This document shows, piece after piece, positions 1 to 9,300 of a stretch of DNA of 34,173 nt. The notes beneath the pieces were generated by a model. It did not search any database. It was not told the DNA's origin and worked only from the letters and a program-made list of their open reading frames with translations. The DNA is from Runella limosa DSM 17973. GTDB lineage: Bacteria; Bacteroidota; Bacteroidia; Cytophagales; Spirosomataceae. Position 1 is the first letter of the stretch, and every line of letters starts with the position of its first letter. A program made the translations under genes and the position numbers. Location of the stretch: positions 1 through 34,173 of the forward strand of contig NZ_AXVJ01000069.1 in NCBI RefSeq assembly GCF_000482465.1, given 5' to 3'.

Positions 1-651
1 TTTTTTTTTATATTCTGCTAATTCATGAAAAAGCAACTGCTCTGCAATTACACCAAACATTAATGCATTACTTTCATTTATTATGTTCTTATTTTTATAT
101 ATAAATGTTTTGGCCTGAGATGTGTATTCACTAAAAAAAGAAATATCGAAGCCACCAATAACACCAGCATTACTGGATTCAGTATATATATTTTTTTTTC
201 TAAATATTCTAGGTATAAACCCTGAATGTAACTGAATTTCTTTAATACTTAAATCATACATATAAAAGCCACTTTCAAGATTTTGTGCAACAAGGTCATA
301 CTTTTCTTTAATAATGTCAAAAAAGTTACCAATAAAAACATCTTCATCAAAGTGCAAAAAAGGAGATTGTTGACAACTATACGTGAAAATTTTTGACATT
401 GCCCAAACTTCTTCTGGAAAGCCTAGGTCATGTGGTAATTCATAGTAATTTGAATAAGGTATACCTAGTTCATCAATAAGAACTTTTTTTTTAGATTTAC
501 TTGCGTATAATTCTAAAATATTAAAATTAGAAAGAATGCGAAAAGCACTTAGCGCACAACTCATCCAAAAATATTCTGGTGATAACCAATTGTGCTCTTG
601 AGCTTTTGCCAGATTTCTAGGATCCCAGCAAGTTTGTACTGCTTTTACCAT
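1..651 (-). CDS. DUF6734-like, glycosyltransferase-like protein (3' end outside window)
   Basis: The frame is open from an ATG at 649-651 to base 1 with no stop, giving 217 residues of a longer protein. It starts MVKAVQTCWDPR. At about residues 95-107 it has an FLHFDEDVFIG stretch, an acidic D-x-D motif in a hydrophobic strand as in GT-A glycosyltransferases, preceded by a KIFTYSCQQSPF segment. This pattern (an early W, then an acidic FxHxDxDVF motif) matches what I recall of the Bacteroidetes DUF6734 family, but I could not run a search. It is divergent from the HlyD-like gene at 839 and next to lanthipeptide genes, so it may belong to the same cluster, for example in tailoring or immunity. 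That role is inference. Confidence 0.6.
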   Translation of the reverse strand, partial: MVKAVQTCWDPRNLAKAQEHNWLSPEYFWMSCALSAFRILSNFNILELYASKSKKKVLIDELGIPYSNYYELPHDLGFPEEVWAMSKIFTYSCQQSPFLHFDEDVFIGNFFDIIKEKYDLVAQNLESGFYMYDLSIKEIQLHSGFIPRIFRKKNIYTESSNAGVIGGFDISFFSEYTSQAKTFIYKNKNIINESNALMFGVIAEQLLFHELAEYKKK

Positions 652-838
652 ATATTTTACAAAGAAAAAAAACGAAAAAATATAATTTGATAAAAAATAA
701 AAAGTATTTACATTATATTTATTGAAAAATGAAGTGTTTGGAGAGATTAGGAACTTTCATTTACATGTGTGATATGAATCATGCAATAAACCCTTACCTT
801 TTCTTAAAAATTAATGTATTTTTTATACTACTTTAAAA

Positions 839-1354
839 ATGAAAATAGATAAAGACCAATACTCTGAAAAAGTAGATGCTTTAATAAACTCCTTTCCTAG
901 TTGGCTAATAAAATGCTTCTTTGTATATATATTTCTTGTATTTTTTGTTTTTTTGGGAGGATATTATATAAAATATGAGCCAAGTTTTGTTACAAGTATG
1001 ACAATTTATAATCCACCCTTAATAGATAAGAAAAAAAAACATGAAATTGTATATATATATGGAGTTATAAAGCTAAATAAAGAAATCTCTAAAAATGATA
1101 TTTTAAATAATAAAGTCTATTTATTGCCAAATAAATGTGTCAATATTAAAGATTCATTACGTGGGAAAATCGCATATTATGATGAAAAAATAAATTCATA
1201 TGTAGCTATTATAAGTTCAAATAACCTTAAAAATAAGCTATTATTTAATCAAAATACTGATTCCATAATAGTTGACTGTAAAATATATTTAAAAGAAGAT
1301 AATTTGTTGAGCCATATTTTTAGTAATACATATAATAAATATAGATCTAATTGA
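839..1354 (+). CDS. Short HlyD-like membrane fusion protein, core domains missing
   Basis: The protein has 171 residues. The N-terminus carries a PSWLIK motif (about residues 20-25), one transmembrane helix (about 25-45), then an IKYEPSF stretch and an early NPP. This is the usual start of Bacteroidetes HlyD adaptors (PSWLIRW...IKYPD...NPP). The C-terminus (about 105-165) resembles the final beta-barrel strand pattern of HlyD, ending in DNLLSHIF like the family's D-x-x-LLxRIF end. The lipoyl/barrel-sandwich and alpha-hairpin segments of a normal protein of about 400-450 residues are absent. It probably partners the C39 ABC exporter at 5146-7386 in the inner membrane. It is convergent with the LanB elimination gene, with only 4 bases between the two stop codons. 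Confidence 0.65.
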   Translation: MKIDKDQYSEKVDALINSFPSWLIKCFFVYIFLVFFVFLGGYYIKYEPSFVTSMTIYNPPLIDKKKKHEIVYIYGVIKLNKEISKNDILNNKVYLLPNKCVNIKDSLRGKIAYYDEKINSYVAIISSNNLKNKLLFNQNTDSIIVDCKIYLKEDNLLSHIFSNTYNKYRSN

Positions 1355-1358
1355 ATGC

Positions 1359-2297
1359 TTAAATCCTATCATGCTCGGTTACATATCTGTAGAGCAAATA
1401 AGCTAAAAAAGGTTCATCATGATTTAGTAGTCCAAATCTATTATTTGTCATGTGAAAAAGACTTTGATAAATATACCACATTTTTATTGGGGGGTTAGTT
1501 GTAAATTTATCAGAAATAATAGATTCAGGGAATATTACTTTGTTTTGATTCTCTAAGTCACTTAATAGAGTGTTTGTCTTATTAGATTGTCTCTCCCATT
1601 GCTTCCAAATAATTGCATTTGGGTAATTATAAGTTGATAATAATTTGTATATATATTGCTTCTGAATGTTGTAATTATTTTCATACGAATTTATTATTTT
1701 TAAGCTTTGTTCTTTATCAAAAGAACTCATTATTGAAGAAAAATAACTTGAGTAGATATAATAAAAATATTGTCCAACATATTTAGAAGTAATAAATGAA
1801 TTTGCGAAATTATATTGAGCTTTTAAAGCTAATGAAAGCCTACTATTATATGTCCAAAATGTTTCATTTTTACTCAATAACTTTAATACAAGATGTGAAG
1901 AATTATAAAAATGGGTTTCAATATACTTGATTGAATATATTCCCCCATAACGTTCTAATTCTGGTTCGTATTCTATCAATTTAATAGAATTGTTTGGAAT
2001 TGTACTTTTAAATTGCTCCGTCTGCTCTGAGGGGTTCTTCAAAATATAATCATAAATAGAATTCATTAACAAGTCTCTAACCTCATTAAAAAAACAACTT
2101 GGTTTACATTCTATACGAAGTCTTATATGTGGCCCTAATTCAAAATATCTGATAAAAAAATATTTTGAAATTAGATTATTATTCTTTAAACAAAGAATAG
2201 TAGGGAAAATACAATTACATAGTAGCTTTTCCCAAGGCGGATAGTAAAATATATGTACACTATACCATTCCTTTTTATTATTGAAGCTATCGCTCAT
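1359..2297 (-). CDS. Thiopeptide-type/SpaB C-terminal domain protein (LanB elimination subunit)
   Basis: The protein has 312 residues and resembles the SpaB_C / TIGR03891 'thiopeptide-type bacteriocin biosynthesis' domain. The start WYSVHIFYYPP, the FFIRYFELGPHIRLRI strand and the ELERYGG motif near residues 114-120 are hallmark positions. In class I lanthipeptide synthesis this domain removes glutamate from glutamylated Ser/Thr to give dehydroalanine or dehydrobutyrine. Here it is a separate protein rather than the C-terminus of one large LanB. Its start lies 11 bases inside the upstream dehydratase gene, so the two are probably translationally coupled and act as a complex. Base composition is strongly AT-rich, like its neighbours and unlike the tra region. 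Confidence 0.88.
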   Translation of the reverse strand: MSDSFNNKKEWYSVHIFYYPPWEKLLCNCIFPTILCLKNNNLISKYFFIRYFELGPHIRLRIECKPSCFFNEVRDLLMNSIYDYILKNPSEQTEQFKSTIPNNSIKLIEYEPELERYGGIYSIKYIETHFYNSSHLVLKLLSKNETFWTYNSRLSLALKAQYNFANSFITSKYVGQYFYYIYSSYFSSIMSSFDKEQSLKIINSYENNYNIQKQYIYKLLSTYNYPNAIIWKQWERQSNKTNTLLSDLENQNKVIFPESIISDKFTTNPPIKMWYIYQSLFHMTNNRFGLLNHDEPFLAYLLYRYVTEHDRI

Positions 2298-4950
2298 ACC
2301 ATTGAATTAAACATTCTGTAACTTTTTGATTACCATTAACCTTTAACGTTTCTGAGGTTTTTGGAGTCATTTCAACAAATCTTACTTCGTTAGATGCTTT
2401 TCTTAATAACTTTCTTAAAAGTTGAATTAATAAGGGACTGCTAAAGGAAATATATTGTGGTTTGTAATCATCATTAATTTCTATTGTTTCTCTATTGTTT
2501 TTGCTAATATATACAAAAACTTCGTCAGGCATTTCATTCTCATTTGCCCATTCTACAATATTTTTGTAAAATTCTTCATTAGACCAAGTTTTATTAAATG
2601 GAATGTTTTCAATTTCAAATAGCCATACCTTTCTCTGCAAAATAAATGTGTTTTCATATACAATTCGTGGAAATATACTTCCTCCTTTTTTTTGAAATTT
2701 GTAGGATTTATTAATTGAATTTATTAAAAAATAATACTGTGAAAAATAGTCATCATGTGATAAATGAACCAACATTTTAAACAATTTTGACCTGGTATCA
2801 ATTGATTGAAAATCGACATCATATACTTTTATTATTTTTTCATTGTACTTCAAAATAAAATCATCATTCTCTAATGAAATATATACTTTACTTATATTAA
2901 TTAGATTTTTATTAGGCAAACTATTACTACTACTAGGCATACTTATTTGATGTTCAAATAGTGCTGGATGTATATTAGCATTGAAAAACGAAGCGTCACA
3001 ATTTTCAACTAAAGTATGTTTATTACTTAAATATTTTTTATTCAATTGTATTTGCCTTTTTGTAATGTCATTTGGGAAATTATGCAAAAATCGGCTTAGA
3101 TATTTTCCATAGCCATTTGTTATACTATTGACATACCCTACAATTTGATTATTATACTTTGCGAATTGGACAAATGCGCCATAAGATACTGGCTGTTTAG
3201 ATATTTTTGGCTCTATTTCGCTCATTAGTTTTAGATTTTCACTTGATATTTTGATAGTATCATTTTCCTTATCATAATTGATTTTTTTTTCTATTTCATT
3301 AAACCAAGCTTCCGCTTTTTTATTGTTGTTAATAAAAATATAAGATTTAATATATTTAGGCTCTAAAGAAGTATTATTATGGTTTTCATTAATTGTGGCT
3401 ATATACTTCTCTATAGCTAGTTCTACATCGCGGTAATAACCTTCATAGAAATCCAAAATATTAACCTCTTGATTTAAATATTTATCTTTAAAATACTCCA
3501 ACATTCTACTTTTTTCTATTGTAATTGATGGAACTTTGTTTACGTTTTCCATGAATTCTGCAAGAATATTTGTTAGTTTTTTTACTTTACTTATATTTAG
3601 ATCAATATTACATTCAACTGTCGTATCTTCATAGAACAAGTTTTTGGGTTTTATTAATAAATTTTTGTGTACAAAATGAGTAAATTTGTTCTTTATACCC
3701 TCTTCAGCTAAATTATTAATAGTATCATCACTATTAGATGCCTCTTCTAATGAATGAGCGAGCGTCATAATTTTATCATATTCGTTAGATAATATTTTTT
3801 TTCTTTTTTGGTATGAACTGTTTGCGAATATTCTCGCTTGAACTCTGATAGATTTTAATGTGTCGATTATTAATGTTTTTAATTCTCCTTTCCATGAAAG
3901 GTTTTTTAAAAGTGATATAAATTTGCTATCCCAATCTGAATCTAATCCAGAAATTTTGTAGTCAAATTCTAAAAATCCTACCTTGATTAAGTTAAAAACA
4001 TACGTTTCTATATCTTCATTTGTAGCGTCAACAAATTGCTTTGTTTCTTCTATTAAAGAAGAAAATGTATATATTTTTTTACTATTTAATATTTTATAGA
4101 TTAAGTCTAAAAATAGATTTTTTTTAATTTTTTGAAAGGCTTCTCTATTTTTAGAGTTCTGAAGGTACTGGTATTCAAAAGCAAAAATTCTTATTGATGG
4201 GTTTAAACGAATATTTATACCACTATAAAAATCTTTATTGTTGAATAATGCATCTTGAAGGAATTGATATATATAATTATTTATTATAATTTTGCTTCTA
4301 TATTTGTTTGAATAAATGTTCTTATATTTAAGATCTTTGTTTAAACAAGATAATTGAGTAAAAGTACTGAATGGTGAGGTTTTCGTAGTAATTCTTGTTA
4401 TATATTTTAATATTGAGTATTCAGTTGTATATTCTGATTTTGTAAACTCATTTAAATTACATTCTATATATTTATCTAAGTTATCCAATAAATCTGAAGA
4501 GGAAAGGACTAAACCATTTCTTAAAACAGAATTTCTGGACATTTTTTTAATATACATGCGCTGTTTATTTTCATACTTAACATATAGTTTACTAAAAAAA
4601 ACTTCTTCTTTATTAATAAATGCAAGGCATTTTTTGTATTTTATAAAATCATTTTTAAGCTGATAATCAAATTGTAAAAAAACATCAGAATATTTTTCGT
4701 TGTTTAGATTTCGTCCATTATAAAAATCACGACGAAAATTCAGTATTTTATTTTGATTTTTTTTGTCTTTTGCATTTGCAATGAGAATATATAATTTTTT
4801 AGATATTACATTTTTTAGTATTTCACCATCTTTCTTCAATCTTTCGAGCTTTATAATACGTTTTTTTAGTGGAGTATTTGACAGTTCTAATACTTTTTTT
4901 GCATTTATACCTGCAATTCTTATCAGGATGTAATTGTTAATTTTAATCAT
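2287..4950 (-). CDS. Lantibiotic dehydratase, glutamylation subunit (split LanB)
   Basis: The protein has 887 residues and matches the N-terminal Lant_dehydr domain, which uses glutamyl-tRNA to glutamylate Ser/Thr of the precursor core. The recognisable segment is TTKTSPFSTFT at about residues 188-198, equivalent to the conserved TSPF.TFT region of LanB proteins. Upstream is a VLRNGLVLSS segment and downstream a KQPVSYGAFVQF-like region. The length fits the glutamylation half alone, with elimination encoded by the next gene (1359-2297). The ATG at 4950 is preceded by an AT-rich 195-base spacer after the exporter gene. No LanC cyclase follows in the window. Split LanB pairs are known for pinensins of Chitinophaga; the similarity to that system is inferred from architecture. 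Confidence 0.87.
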   Translation of the reverse strand: MIKINNYILIRIAGINAKKVLELSNTPLKKRIIKLERLKKDGEILKNVISKKLYILIANAKDKKNQNKILNFRRDFYNGRNLNNEKYSDVFLQFDYQLKNDFIKYKKCLAFINKEEVFFSKLYVKYENKQRMYIKKMSRNSVLRNGLVLSSSDLLDNLDKYIECNLNEFTKSEYTTEYSILKYITRITTKTSPFSTFTQLSCLNKDLKYKNIYSNKYRSKIIINNYIYQFLQDALFNNKDFYSGINIRLNPSIRIFAFEYQYLQNSKNREAFQKIKKNLFLDLIYKILNSKKIYTFSSLIEETKQFVDATNEDIETYVFNLIKVGFLEFDYKISGLDSDWDSKFISLLKNLSWKGELKTLIIDTLKSIRVQARIFANSSYQKRKKILSNEYDKIMTLAHSLEEASNSDDTINNLAEEGIKNKFTHFVHKNLLIKPKNLFYEDTTVECNIDLNISKVKKLTNILAEFMENVNKVPSITIEKSRMLEYFKDKYLNQEVNILDFYEGYYRDVELAIEKYIATINENHNNTSLEPKYIKSYIFINNNKKAEAWFNEIEKKINYDKENDTIKISSENLKLMSEIEPKISKQPVSYGAFVQFAKYNNQIVGYVNSITNGYGKYLSRFLHNFPNDITKRQIQLNKKYLSNKHTLVENCDASFFNANIHPALFEHQISMPSSSNSLPNKNLINISKVYISLENDDFILKYNEKIIKVYDVDFQSIDTRSKLFKMLVHLSHDDYFSQYYFLINSINKSYKFQKKGGSIFPRIVYENTFILQRKVWLFEIENIPFNKTWSNEEFYKNIVEWANENEMPDEVFVYISKNNRETIEINDDYKPQYISFSSPLLIQLLRKLLRKASNEVRFVEMTPKTSETLKVNGNQKVTECLIQWYER

Positions 4951-5145
4951 AATATGATTTAGATTACTGGTTACGAATAATTAATAGAGTTGATGTAAGT
5001 TGACTATCAGGTGTTTATGAATTAGAGAAGCCATTAGAGTTGCTTTTCTTAAAAAGTGATTTATGGATAAGATAATTCTGAAACCATTTACAAGTCTGAA
5101 AATCAGCACTATTTCACTAACTCATTAATAATGTTTACAGCTCAA
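4951..5145. other. Spacer between exporter and LanB genes
   Basis: This 195-base, AT-rich stretch has no ORF I can support and no clear terminator hairpin. It may hold the promoter for the LanB pair, or the exporter transcript may run through it. Confidence 0.4.
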
Positions 5146-7386
5146 TTAAGTTTTCAATTGTTTATTTATTAATTCAAAATACCTGTTTTTTTTATTATAA
5201 AGATCTGAATGCGTTCCAGCCTCTATAACCCGCCCGTTTTCAAACACAATAATTTGATCAGCTTCTATAATTGTACTTAATCTATGTGCTACGACTAATA
5301 AAGTGCATCGGTCTAATTTATTTTTAAGATTGTTTGTAATTAGTTTTTCGTTATCTACATCAAGAGCGTTTGTAGCTTCATCAAAAAAAATATATTTAGG
5401 ATTTCGATAGAGTGCTCTAGCAATTAAAATTCTTTGTTTTTGTCCCGAGCTGATATCTATCCCATTTGTACCTATGTATGTTGAGAAAGAACTTGGTAGA
5501 GACTCAATAAAATTACTTAAATTAGTCAAATCACAAACTTCTCTGATTCTTTCTATGCTATATTCTTCTATATTTAAACATATATTATTAGCAATTGTAT
5601 CGTTAAAAATATATCCATCTTGTAACACTGAACCGCAATTTCTGCGCCATTGTTTAGTACTAATATCTCCTAAATTTTCATCGCCAATTAATATTGTACC
5701 TGATTTATGTGTATAGAATTTCAACAAAATTCTTATTAAAGTTGATTTCCCACTTCCACTTAATCCAACAATAGCTGTAGTTTTTTCTTTGGGAATTATA
5801 AAAGATATATCATTTATAACATTGTTTGATGGACTTGATGGATATGAGAATGATAAATTTTTTATTGTAATGTCTTTAGAATCATACCAATATTCATTTG
5901 TTAAATATTCCTTTTTATTGTCTTCTTCTTCTTCATTTTGTACCTCAGTTAACCTTTCTAAACTAATTTTAGCGTCCTGATACGAATGAATAAATTCAAT
6001 TGATTGACTTAAAACATTATTCATTTGACCAATAATATATTGTATAGAAAGCATTGATCCTAATGTTAATTCATTAGTAAATACTAGTTTAACTGAAAAG
6101 TATGTAATTAATATATTTTTTATTTGATTAATTAAAACTGTTCCAATATATTGCTTTTGACCTACTATTAGGCTTTTTTGTTGTGAAACAAAATGATTAA
6201 TATGTAAATCTTCCCAATCTTGTCTTTTCACTATTTCACTATTATATAACTTAATATCTCTTATTCCATTAATTAATTGAATTAATTTACTTTGTCTTAT
6301 TGCACTTTCTGAAAACAATCTATAATCTAATTCTTTTCTAATATTTCTAAATTTAAATAACCATATAAAATAAATAAAACTTCCAAAAAAAAATACAAAA
6401 AAAATATTTAAAGAATAGTTAAGTAGTATTAAAGAATAAACTAATCCATTAAATATACTAAATATAAAATTTATTGTATAAGTTGTTAAAAAATTTTCTA
6501 TTCTTTTCTGGTCATTCACTCTTAGTAATATATCTCCAACACTTCTTGATTCAAAAAAAGATATTGGAAGACTAAATAGCTTTTTTATAAGAGTTGATAA
6601 AATTTGGATATTTATTCTACTACCTATATGAAAGACTATCAAATTCCTAAAAAAATCATTTGTTACTTGGCTTATTGTTAATACTAATTGTGCTATTAGA
6701 ATAAGGGTTATAAATTGAAAGTTATGTTCTTGAATTCCTATATCTACTATTAATTGTGTTAATAAAGGGAAACTCAATCCTAATATACTACTCAATATAA
6801 GACCTAAAAATATATAAGCTAAATATCGGCTATATCTTACTATAAATGGAGATAAAAATTTAAAATTTGTTGCTACGAATTTTATACCCTCATTTTTAAG
6901 GAACTCAGGGGTTACTTCAAAAGCTAAAATAATTCCTTGATTGTTTTCATTTCTTACCCATGATTTTATAAATATATCATGGTTAGATACTACTTTTCCA
7001 AATGCTGGATCAATCCAAAATACTTTTGTTTTTGTTATTTTATAAACAACAATGTAATGACCATTATTTACATAAGCAATGAATGGTAGTGGAACTTTTT
7101 CTTTTAAAATATGAAATGTAGTTGTGAAACTAAATGTTTTTAATCCAAAACTTTTTGCAGCTTCACTTAAGTCTAATAGGCTAGTCCCCATTTTACCTAA
7201 ATTGGAGCGTTCAATTACGAGTGATAAGGGAACATTTAATCCAAAATATTTCAAAATTATAGTTAAACATGTTGGACCACAGTCCATTTCATGTTTTTGT
7301 TTTATAACTGTAATTCTTTTAAACACGAAAAATCTTGTTAGTATGTGAATACTTACTAATACTAAATCAGAAAATGAAAGATACAC
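5146..7386 (-). CDS. C39 peptidase-containing ABC exporter for GG-leader peptide
   Basis: The protein has 746 residues and would cut a double-glycine leader and export the core peptide across the inner membrane. An N-terminal C39 peptidase contains Gln30, catalytic Cys36 in MDCGPTC, His110 in GHYIVVYK and Asp126 in WIDPA. A transmembrane region spans about residues 180-450. The ATPase shows Walker A GLSGSGKST (541-549), signature ISSGQ (645-649), Walker B YIFFDE (665-670) and H-loop His701. All catalytic residues are present. The ATG start gives an unusual hydrophobic leader of about 20 residues; a GTG at codon 21 (base 7326) would give the usual start, MFKRITVIKQ. The matching substrate is the VQGG-leader peptide at 10091-10339. 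A short HlyD-like partner lies at 839. Confidence 0.93.
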   Translation of the reverse strand: MYLSFSDLVLVSIHILTRFFVFKRITVIKQKHEMDCGPTCLTIILKYFGLNVPLSLVIERSNLGKMGTSLLDLSEAAKSFGLKTFSFTTTFHILKEKVPLPFIAYVNNGHYIVVYKITKTKVFWIDPAFGKVVSNHDIFIKSWVRNENNQGIILAFEVTPEFLKNEGIKFVATNFKFLSPFIVRYSRYLAYIFLGLILSSILGLSFPLLTQLIVDIGIQEHNFQFITLILIAQLVLTISQVTNDFFRNLIVFHIGSRINIQILSTLIKKLFSLPISFFESRSVGDILLRVNDQKRIENFLTTYTINFIFSIFNGLVYSLILLNYSLNIFFVFFFGSFIYFIWLFKFRNIRKELDYRLFSESAIRQSKLIQLINGIRDIKLYNSEIVKRQDWEDLHINHFVSQQKSLIVGQKQYIGTVLINQIKNILITYFSVKLVFTNELTLGSMLSIQYIIGQMNNVLSQSIEFIHSYQDAKISLERLTEVQNEEEEDNKKEYLTNEYWYDSKDITIKNLSFSYPSSPSNNVINDISFIIPKEKTTAIVGLSGSGKSTLIRILLKFYTHKSGTILIGDENLGDISTKQWRRNCGSVLQDGYIFNDTIANNICLNIEEYSIERIREVCDLTNLSNFIESLPSSFSTYIGTNGIDISSGQKQRILIARALYRNPKYIFFDEATNALDVDNEKLITNNLKNKLDRCTLLVVAHRLSTIIEADQIIVFENGRVIEAGTHSDLYNKKNRYFELINKQLKT

Positions 7387-7939
7387 AAAAATAAAAATAT
7401 ATTTTCATAAAATGAAATTTCAGTGAATTAGTTGTATTATGTGGAGAAAAAATGATGCTTTTAACATTTACTAGCAATCGTCCCTGAGTTCAAGCTATTG
7501 AAACGATTTGGATTCACTTTGGTTCTTATGAGGCCAACTTAGTCAAAATTAGAAGAAAACGAGAGTGAGCTACTTAGGTCGAGTTGTGTAGAAAGTCATG
7601 AAATTGATAAAACCGTATAGAGCTTGACCAAAATGCAGGTAGATGTGTATTGCCTTAATCAATAAAATCACCTCGGATGTTAACATTAATAATATAAAAT
7701 AAATAGGGGTTGGCTCAGAATTATTAGAGCCAACCCCTATTTAAAGTTATAAAGTTTCTTTAAATACCAAAAATCTGTATGCTTAATTTATAAGACCTTT
7801 CACAACTTTACTTTTGGTTCTATTAATGAGAAGGTACGTGATTTCAACAAAAATACTAAACATACTTATCATCTATGACCCTTTGCAATAGATGTTATAG
7901 ATAATAGCCATCGCAGCAAACTGATATTCAACCTTACCT
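7387..7939. other. Gene-free AT-rich stretch with one strong hairpin
   Basis: I find no intact gene here. The minus strand at about 7540-7660 reads as short coding-like pieces with several stops and could be decayed transposase, but I cannot assign a family. The only clear element is the hairpin at 7700-7743. Confidence 0.5.
7700..7743 (-). terminator. 17-bp perfect hairpin, probable terminator of the OmpH-like gene
   Basis: The arms 7700-7716 and 7727-7743 are perfectly complementary around a 10-base loop, with a G/C-rich core (AGGGGTTGGCTC). On the minus strand the hairpin is followed by a T-rich run (TATTTATTTTATATT). It sits about 200 bases beyond the stop of the gene at 7940-8557. It would also stop rightward transcripts. 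Confidence 0.65.
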
Positions 7940-8557
7940 TTACTTAATATTATTCAATAGACCAATTTTTCCCTTAGGAACCACTGGAGTTGTAACTCCT
8001 AGAACTTTAAGGACATTATCTGAAACATCATCTTCAGCGCTACTAGCATAAAGCACCATTGATCTGGTCTCTCCATCTTCTATATTCATATCGGAGCGCA
8101 AGACTAACAGATAATTATTTTGTTTTGAATAGTCTGATATTGCTTTTTTTACTTTTTCATCAATTGGACGAAACTTTCTCGCGTATAGTGTCCTAATGTC
8201 ATTCTCTGAATTAACCTGAAAGTCTTGCAGGGATTTCTGTAGATTCTCAAGCTCTGACATTTTGTCCCTTAAAATAACTTCAGAAGTACCTGAAGTTTTT
8301 AACTTTTCAAAAATTTCAGCTTTAGCTTGATAATTATCATACTTTTCTTTAATTATTTTCTGATATCCCTGTGAGGTAGCTTCCACTTCCTTTGTAAGTG
8401 CCTGAAAATCAGGTAGATTTTTGAGGATATATCCTCTATCAATAATTCCTATTTTAAATTGCTGAGCATTAGCACTTTTATTTTCTATAAATAGAGCTAC
8501 CACAATTACTAGCCAAAGTAATTTTTTCATTTTAACAAAGTTTAAATTTATTTGCAC
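7940..8557 (-). CDS. OmpH/Skp-family periplasmic chaperone-like protein
   Basis: The frame codes for 205 residues. The likely start is the ATG at codon 10 (base 8530), which gives a signal peptide MKKLLWLVIVVALFIENKSA cut after ANA/Q. The mature protein begins FKIGIIDRGYILKNLPDF, the standard start of OmpH/Skp. A long charged coiled coil follows (about residues 50-130), then a compact region with the family's NYLLVLRSD strand. The family holds unfolded outer-membrane proteins in the periplasm. Here it lies in cargo, between the exporter and IS remnants, so it may be a passenger or may assist peptide or barrel biogenesis. That role is inference. Confidence 0.82.
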   Translation of the reverse strand: MQINLNFVKMKKLLWLVIVVALFIENKSANAQQFKIGIIDRGYILKNLPDFQALTKEVEATSQGYQKIIKEKYDNYQAKAEIFEKLKTSGTSEVILRDKMSELENLQKSLQDFQVNSENDIRTLYARKFRPIDEKVKKAISDYSKQNNYLLVLRSDMNIEDGETRSMVLYASSAEDDVSDNVLKVLGVTTPVVPKGKIGLLNNIK

Positions 8558-8737
8558 TACTAACGATTAGAAAGTAGTATTTATTGCCGCAAATATATAT
8601 ATATATTATAAAAAATATATACAGCTGTACACTTTTATTTATGTCTATCCAGCGAAGAACTTTTGCAAGTTCATTGACAACATTGAGAAAATGTGGGGTG
8701 GCCCTCAAATGAAGGATACCTTACTTTGTAGGTTAGT

Positions 8738-9050
8738 TCATTGATTTTGCTTGTATTGTTGTTCAAATTTTTCTGAGCTTTGGTAACCCAAAGATGAGTG
8801 TCTTCGCTTACGATTATAATAGACTTCAATGTAGTCAAATAACTCTGTTTTAGCATCTTCCAAAGAATCAAAAGAGCCTTTTTCGACTAATTCTCGCTTG
8901 ATTGTTGCCCAAACCGATTCTGCGTGGGTATTTTCATAAGCAGATTTCTCACCTACCATGCTTTGTCTAAATTGTTGGCTATCAATCATTTTTTTAAATT
9001 TAAGTCCAAAGTATTGTTCACCTCTAGCTTTGTAAGCTGGTAATATTCCA
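8738..9050 (-). pseudogene. IS3-family transposase (OrfB) C-terminal remnant
   Basis: An in-frame 83-residue tail, plus about 20 further residues upstream of its ATG, match the end of the IS3 OrfB integrase core. Recognisable parts are RGEQYFGLKF, the ENTHAESVWATIKREL segment with the catalytic glutamate, and YYNRKRRHSSLGYQS. The first two DDE aspartates and all of OrfA are missing. The sequence upstream (about 9050-9100) no longer resembles the family, so the element was cut there. Confidence 0.85.
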
Positions 9051-9153
9051 AGATTTAGTAGCTTGCTATCAAAAGAAAACCAGGGCAGACTACCCTATCG
9101 CTCGGCAAGGCTGCTGACCTATGAACCGATTTAGGACCAGCTCTTATTGTGAA

Positions 9154-9300
9154 AAGGGTAGTAAATCTATTGATGAGCTTATTGAGGCGACGAACAGCTC
9201 AAACAACTCTTTGGGTTGATGACTTCAATCCCAGGTATTGGTACAGCTATTATTGCCTATAACGAATTGCAAACTATAACCGATTCCAAAAAGATGGCGG
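9154..9300 (+). pseudogene. IS110-family transposase fragment (helix-hairpin-helix part)
   Basis: On the plus strand this reads KSIDELIEA, then after a one-base shift DEQLKQLFGLMTSIPGIGTA, then AYNELQTITDSKKMA. That is the C-terminal Transposase_20 region of IS110 transposases (IPGIG is the hairpin motif). It ends abruptly at about 9300, where a different element begins on the other strand. The segment corresponds to a part I cannot find in the IS110 pseudogene at 11420-12314. Confidence 0.75.

Noticed and set aside
5474-7348. Plus-strand ORFs of 63-80 residues inside the exporter gene
   Set aside because: They are antisense to conserved ATPase and peptidase motifs and show no independent features.
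7440-7690. Possible decayed transposase downstream of the exporter's start
   Set aside because: Short pieces look coding-like, but I could not assign them to any family, so no feature is claimed beyond the gene-free region.
8671-8871. 66-residue ORF on the minus strand
   Set aside because: It lies in another frame of the IS3 remnant, whose YYNRKRRHSSLGYQS reading is clearly the coding one.
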